Source: an uncultured Cellvibrio sp. (GTDB taxonomy: Bacteria; Pseudomonadota; Gammaproteobacteria; Pseudomonadales; Cellvibrionaceae). Taken from it: a stretch of DNA of 18,280 nt. The DNA is taken from positions 1-18,280 of the forward strand of contig CAMLRI010000004.1 in NCBI GenBank assembly GCA_946482385.1. The letters run 5' to 3'. A program made the translations under genes and the position numbers. Under the pieces are notes generated by a model. The model was not told the origin of the DNA. It saw only the letters and a program-made list of their open reading frames with translations, and did not search any database. Position 1 is the stretch's first letter. Each line of letters starts with the position of its first letter. Below, one piece after another: positions 15,055-18,280 of this stretch.

Positions 15055-16046
15055 GCCTGGGGGCTGGCGTCAAGGCTGGCGGCGGGCGTTGCCAGGGTGA
15101 GCTGTGCGCCTTTGTAGATTTTGATGTTGTCGCCACCGAAGCGGATTTTGCCGCCGCGCCGCTCCAGCACATCCTGCTGCGCCGGCACATGGGGCAGGCT
15201 GTCGGCCAGCTGTTTGCGCGCGCGGAAGATCTGGATATTCATATGGGTGCTATCCAGCCCCAGCTCGGTGGCCAGGGCATCGGCGTACACCCAGCCGCGG
15301 CTTTTGCTATCCAGGCCCCGCGCGCCATCTTCGGCGCGCTGGCGCGCCAGGTGCAGCAGCAAATAGTGGTGGCTGCGCACACCCAGGTCCAGCGCCTGGC
15401 CGCCGCGCTCCAGGCGCAGCTCGGTGGTCTCTTCGTCCAGGCTCAGGTTAAACACAAACTGGTAGTCATCCAGCCGGTGGCTGGCCTGGGGGCGCGCCTC
15501 GGTGGGGCCAAAGGCCTGGGCGCTAATAAATTGCCAATCGCGGTGGTTAATCCGCACCAGTTCGCCGTTGCCCAGGGGCGCGCGGGAATCCTCGCGGTCT
15601 ATGTGCTCCTGGTACCACTGCTGTTGCCGCTCATCAAAATAAATCGCCAGTTCCGGCTGTTGGCCGTCGGGCAGCAGGTGGTAGCGCACCAGCGCCAGGG
15701 GTTGGGCCTGGTCTTCGCTTTGGTTGAGCGGCCAGAGCATGTCCATAGGTGGGGTGAGGTCGCGCACTTCAAAACCTGGGTCGCCCTGTTCGGCGATATG
15801 GATTTTGTCGCCAGTGTGCAGCGCCTGGGTTTCGCCCTGGGCGATGGCTTTGCCATTCACCCAGGTGCCATTTAGCCCCAGGTGTTTGATTTGCCAGTGG
15901 TGGCCGTTCCACTCGATAGCGGCGTGCAGTTTGGATACGTAGGGCTTGTCGATGCAGGTGTCCACACTGGCGGCCAGGCGGCCAAAGGTGTGGTGGGTGG
16001 CGAGGGGGAAGAGCCGGTTGTGTGCAAGGTCCAGTAAATAAGCCAT
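15051..16046 (-). CDS. FHA-domain protein with C-terminal winged-helix-like domain
   Basis: 331 codons in the frame. The N-terminal FHA domain (about 18-95) shows the conserved phosphothreonine-binding positions: G22-R23, S38 with H41 (VSKLHA), and N59-G60 and N64-G65 (GLNGTWVNG). A central region 100-200 of mixed character follows. The C-terminal part, about 205-302, looks like an OmpR/PhoB-type winged helix: LDLGVRSHHYLLLHLAR, YADALATELGLD, a recognition-helix-like HMNIQIFRARKQL, and a wing VLERRGGKIRFGG. Inference: a cytoplasmic transcription regulator that docks to phosphothreonines, presumably made by the kinase encoded next (4-nt overlap). FHA call is strong; the winged helix is a judgement from pattern. 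GGA about 6 nt before the ATG serves as ribosome site. It has no response-regulator receiver domain. Confidence 0.88.
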   Translation of the reverse strand: MAYLLDLAHNRLFPLATHHTFGRLAASVDTCIDKPYVSKLHAAIEWNGHHWQIKHLGLNGTWVNGKAIAQGETQALHTGDKIHIAEQGDPGFEVRDLTPPMDMLWPLNQSEDQAQPLALVRYHLLPDGQQPELAIYFDERQQQWYQEHIDREDSRAPLGNGELVRINHRDWQFISAQAFGPTEARPQASHRLDDYQFVFNLSLDEETTELRLERGGQALDLGVRSHHYLLLHLARQRAEDGARGLDSKSRGWVYADALATELGLDSTHMNIQIFRARKQLADSLPHVPAQQDVLERRGGKIRFGGDNIKIYKGAQLTLATPAASLDASPQA

Positions 16047-16130
16047 GAAGTATCCGTAGTCAGCGATGGGCGGGCCAGCCGTAAGTGGCCATGAGCAGCG
16101 GAGTCCTTCTCGTCGGCGAGTTACCTACCG

Positions 16131-16150
16131 TGTAATCCGCTGTAATGGGC
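16131..16150. repeat. Tandem 10-bp repeat in the kinase/AAA+ divergent promoter region
   Basis: TGTAATCCGC (16131-16140) and TGTAATGGGC (16141-16150) are adjacent and match at 8 of 10 bases. They lie roughly midway in the 185-bp region between the FHA gene and the oppositely oriented AAA+ gene. One-helical-turn spacing would fit a winged-helix regulator of the OmpR type, possibly the FHA protein itself acting on its own operon. This is inference from two copies only. Confidence 0.4.
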
Positions 16151-16231
16151 AAGCGCGCCGAGGGCTTATAGAGTGCCATAGGTTGCTGCGGGATTCACCC
16201 CGTCGACTTTGCAGATTAGGGGGTAGTTGCT

Positions 16232-17449
16232 ATGGGCTCTGCTTTTTATTCATCGGCCAATCACAAACCGGTCGCCAAGGCTGTGCATTCCCTCCATCAA
16301 ACGGGCGCGCACTGGGTGCCTATCAACAAAAGTTTTATCGCCCTCAGCAAAATCGTGCTGCGCGCTGCCGCCGAGCGTTTGGGGGTGGCGACAATTGCCG
16401 TCACCCTGCGCTGTGTGGCGCACCAGGGCTACCGCCATTTGCTGCTGGTGAGCGACGACCAGCAAATCCAGATAGCCGCTGCCGGGCGGGTAGAGGAATT
16501 CATCATCTCCTCCCAGGATTTAATGTGCGTGCCCGACAACAGCCTGGATGCCCGCGGCGCCATCACCCTGCCCATCGACTACCAGCGGCAGCGCCTGGGC
16601 TACCTGCTGGCGCAGCCATACCCCAGCCATTCGGATTTAGGTGATGCTGCCCAGGAGGGGCGGCTGAGCCAAGGTTTACTCGGGGTGGTGGACGAGATAG
16701 TGCGCACCATCAAGCGCTACCAAACCCGCTACCGCGCCATTTATGTGTACGGCGACCAGGCCTATTGGATTGGCCACAGCCAGGCGCTGCGGCAACTGGA
16801 TTTGCGCATCGAAAAACTGGCGCAGCAGCCGCGCCCGGTAGTGATTCGCGGCGATAAGGGCACCGGCAAAATCATTGCCGCGCGCAGCCTGCACTGCCAG
16901 CGCTTTAGCGATATGGTGCCCTTTATCGAATCCGACTGCCGCGAATGGCAGGAGTCGGCGGTGCTCAGCATCCTGCAATCGCTCTACACCTACGCCAAGG
17001 GGGGCAGTTTGTTTTTGCGCAACCTGGATGCGCTGAGCGAGGCGGGGTTTATCCAGCTGCGCGATTACTTTGCCCGCCGCCAGGTATTCAGTGCCAGCGG
17101 TGATGTGCACCTGCTGTGCAGCCTCAGCCGCCGCCATGCGTCTGTGGGCCTAGCCATGCAAACCTGGCTGGCGCAGCAGTGCGAGGAACTGCTGCTGCCC
17201 GGCCTGCAGGAGCGGCGCGAAGATGTGCGCGACCTGGCGCGTTTTTTTATGCGCGAATTTGCCGCCGGCAGCGATTGCGACCTGGCCGCCGATGCCTGGC
17301 AGCTGCTGGAAATGCTGCACTGGGATAGCCATGTGGAGCAGCTGCGCCAGCTGATCCAAACCCTGGTCTTGGCGCGCCAGGAGCCCATCATCAGTATCGA
17401 ACACCTGGAAAATTATTTGCCGGCGCTGCGTTTGCGCCACCCCCGCTAA
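16232..17449 (+). CDS. Degenerate sigma-54-activator-like AAA+ protein
   Basis: 405 residues. An N-terminal region about 30-130 may be a GAF-like sensor domain. The AAA+ part starts near 178 with the IGHSQALRQL stretch typical of sigma-54 activators, then Walker A GDKGTGK (207-213). The next 40 residues are shortened and lack the GAFTGA loop needed to contact sigma-54. The Walker B region reads GGSLFLRNLDALS where active members have GGTLFLDEIGELP, so the acidic pair is lost. LPGLQERREDVRDLARFF (322-339) matches the activator consensus, and the C-terminal subdomain ends near 400 without a Fis-type helix-turn-helix. So it is related to these activators but probably neither activates sigma-54 nor binds DNA by the usual domain. 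AGGGGG 8 nt before the ATG supports the start. Divergent from the FHA/kinase operon, it probably works with it as scaffold, sensor or regulator. Confidence 0.85.
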   Translation: MGSAFYSSANHKPVAKAVHSLHQTGAHWVPINKSFIALSKIVLRAAAERLGVATIAVTLRCVAHQGYRHLLLVSDDQQIQIAAAGRVEEFIISSQDLMCVPDNSLDARGAITLPIDYQRQRLGYLLAQPYPSHSDLGDAAQEGRLSQGLLGVVDEIVRTIKRYQTRYRAIYVYGDQAYWIGHSQALRQLDLRIEKLAQQPRPVVIRGDKGTGKIIAARSLHCQRFSDMVPFIESDCREWQESAVLSILQSLYTYAKGGSLFLRNLDALSEAGFIQLRDYFARRQVFSASGDVHLLCSLSRRHASVGLAMQTWLAQQCEELLLPGLQERREDVRDLARFFMREFAAGSDCDLAADAWQLLEMLHWDSHVEQLRQLIQTLVLARQEPIISIEHLENYLPALRLRHPR

Positions 17450-17536
17450 GGTTTTTTGCCGCTCTGCGGGGGATAAGGCATTTTTATCATCGCCAACGGA
17501 TGTTTCTGGCGGCGGCCGCCACTGCCGGCGCGCGGG

Positions 17537-17565
17537 TTTATTGTGACCGGCTTGGCGGTTATACT
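17537..17565 (+). promoter_or_regulatory. Possible sigma-70 promoter for lptM-lysA
   Basis: TATACT (17560-17565) matches the -10 consensus at five of six bases; TTTATT (17537-17542), 17 nt upstream, is a poor -35. It lies about 55 nt before the lptM start, in the 170-bp gap after the AAA+ gene, the expected place for a promoter of this pair. Confidence 0.45.
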
Positions 17566-17619
17566 GCCCCGCTTTCCACCCCCTGAACCACCCTCTGACA
17601 CTGATACCGGGAGCCGGCG

Positions 17620-17769
17620 ATGAAGCCCCTGATTGCCCTGTTTTTTCTCTGTGGCTTGCTGTTGGCCTGCGGGCAAAAAGGCCCGCTTTATTTGCCCCAG
17701 CCAGACCAGCCGGCACCCAGTGCAGAGTCAGGCTCACCCGAAAACACGTCTCCCGAAGATGACGATTAA
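17620..17769 (+). CDS. lptM: LPS-assembly lipoprotein LptM (YifL family)
   Basis: A 49-residue lipoprotein. A short signal peptide ends in the lipobox LLLAC, with the lipid-bearing cysteine at residue 17, directly followed by GQKGPLYLP, the hallmark of the LptM/YifL (LppL) family. The rest is an acidic, proline- and serine-rich tail ending EDDD. Known: in E. coli LptM binds the outer-membrane LptD/LptE translocon and helps it mature. GGGAG 6 nt before the ATG supports the start. It is followed 32 nt later by lysA, the same order as in Pseudomonas (lppL-lysA-dapF), which strengthens the call. Confidence 0.93.
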   Translation: MKPLIALFFLCGLLLACGQKGPLYLPQPDQPAPSAESGSPENTSPEDDD

Positions 17770-17801
17770 TCGCCGCCACGCGGCTTGAGTGCAGGATTTC
17801 C

Positions 17802-18280
17802 ATGAGCAACCCCATGCAGTTTTTCACCGAGCGCAACGGTGAGCTTTACGTCGAAGACACCCCCCTGAGCCAGGTGGCCGAGCGCTTTGGCACTCCTTGT
17901 TATGTGTACAGCCGCGCGGCCTTTACCCAGCAGTACCTGGCCTATGCCCAGGCCCTGGGCAGCCACCCGGGCATGATCTGCTACGCCATCAAGGCCAACT
18001 CCAACCTCGCCATACTCAACATGCTCGCCAAGCTGGGCGCCGGCTTCGACATAGTCTCCGGCGGCGAACTGGAGCGGGTGCTGCGCGCCGGTGGCAACCC
18101 CTCCCGCATAGTCTTTTCCGGGGTGGGCAAAAGTGCGGCGGAAATCGCCCGGGCGCTGGATGTCGGCATCTTCTGCTTCAACGTGGAATCGGAAGCGGAG
18201 CTGGAGCTGCTGTCCCAGGTGGCAGTACAAAAAGGCCAGGTCGCCCATGTGTCCCTGCGGGTTAATCCCGATGTGGATGC
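17802..18280 (+). CDS. lysA: Diaminopimelate decarboxylase (partial, 3' end beyond window)
   Basis: The first 159 codons of an expected length of about 415. The product decarboxylates meso-diaminopimelate to L-lysine, the last step of lysine synthesis, using pyridoxal phosphate. Seen: FGTPCYVYS near residue 30, the PLP-lysine motif CYAIKANSN near residue 65, GAGFDIVSGGEL near 85, IVFSGVGK near 105, FNVESEAELE near 128 and LRVNPDVDA at the window end; all fit the N-terminal barrel of fold-type III decarboxylases. AGGA 5 nt before the ATG at 17802 supports the start; a second ATG four codons later is less well placed. Likely co-transcribed with lptM. Confidence 0.96.
   Translation, partial: MSNPMQFFTERNGELYVEDTPLSQVAERFGTPCYVYSRAAFTQQYLAYAQALGSHPGMICYAIKANSNLAILNMLAKLGAGFDIVSGGELERVLRAGGNPSRIVFSGVGKSAAEIARALDVGIFCFNVESEAELELLSQVAVQKGQVAHVSLRVNPDVD

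Noticed and set aside
16066..16644. 192-codon plus-strand frame overlapping the start of the AAA+ gene
   Set aside because: Arg/Pro/Gly-rich, no motif, and in conflict with the well-supported AAA+ frame with its AGGGGG ribosome site.
12319..17449. Type VI secretion regulatory genes (PpkA, Fha, VasH-like)
   Set aside because: Kinase, FHA and sigma-54-like proteins recall that system, but no structural secretion gene is present and the AAA+ protein lacks the activator features.
16232..17449. Functional sigma-54 transcription activator
   Set aside because: GAFTGA loop, Walker B acidic residues and C-terminal helix-turn-helix are all missing.

Overview
The window looks like chromosomal DNA of a free-living, polysaccharide-degrading gammaproteobacterium, most likely Cellvibrio or a close relative. 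This is inferred from the lptM-lysA pair (a gammaproteobacterial arrangement), the long TonB-dependent receptors of the Xanthomonas/Caulobacter type, and the receptor-linked halogenase/SapC/DUF6445 set typical of such bacteria. No rRNA, tRNA, CRISPR array, transposase or phage gene was seen.

Left part (1-8504, all on the minus strand, read from high to low coordinates): a FecI-type ECF sigma factor and a FecR-type anti-sigma factor overlap by 4 nt and end at a good intrinsic terminator. An AT-rich spacer with tandem repeats follows. Next comes a very long TonB-dependent receptor with an N-terminal STN signalling domain, then a second terminator. Last is a flavin-dependent halogenase - SapC-family - DUF6445 operon that runs off the left edge. 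The layout is that of a cell-surface signalling system: receptor STN domain to FecR to sigma factor to transcription. The output genes are a halogenase-family enzyme and two poorly understood partners. The receptor frame contains a strong internal Shine-Dalgarno site followed by a second complete signal peptide, so one gene may make two receptor forms.

Middle (8511-12318): a HAD-type phosphatase/mutase on the minus strand is divergent from a second TonB-dependent receptor without an STN domain. Two 15-bp direct repeats lie just ahead of that receptor. It is followed by a 205-aa protein with a lysine-rich tail and a domain I do not recognise.

Right part (12319-17449): an FHA plus winged-helix protein and a transmembrane Ser/Thr kinase with a C-terminal TPR region overlap by 4 nt on the minus strand. 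Divergent from them is an AAA+ protein related to sigma-54 activators that lacks the GAFTGA loop, a normal Walker B and a C-terminal HTH. Together they look like an uncharacterised phospho-signalling module.

Right end (17537-18280): lptM (small lipoprotein) and the 5' part of lysA, a conserved housekeeping pair.
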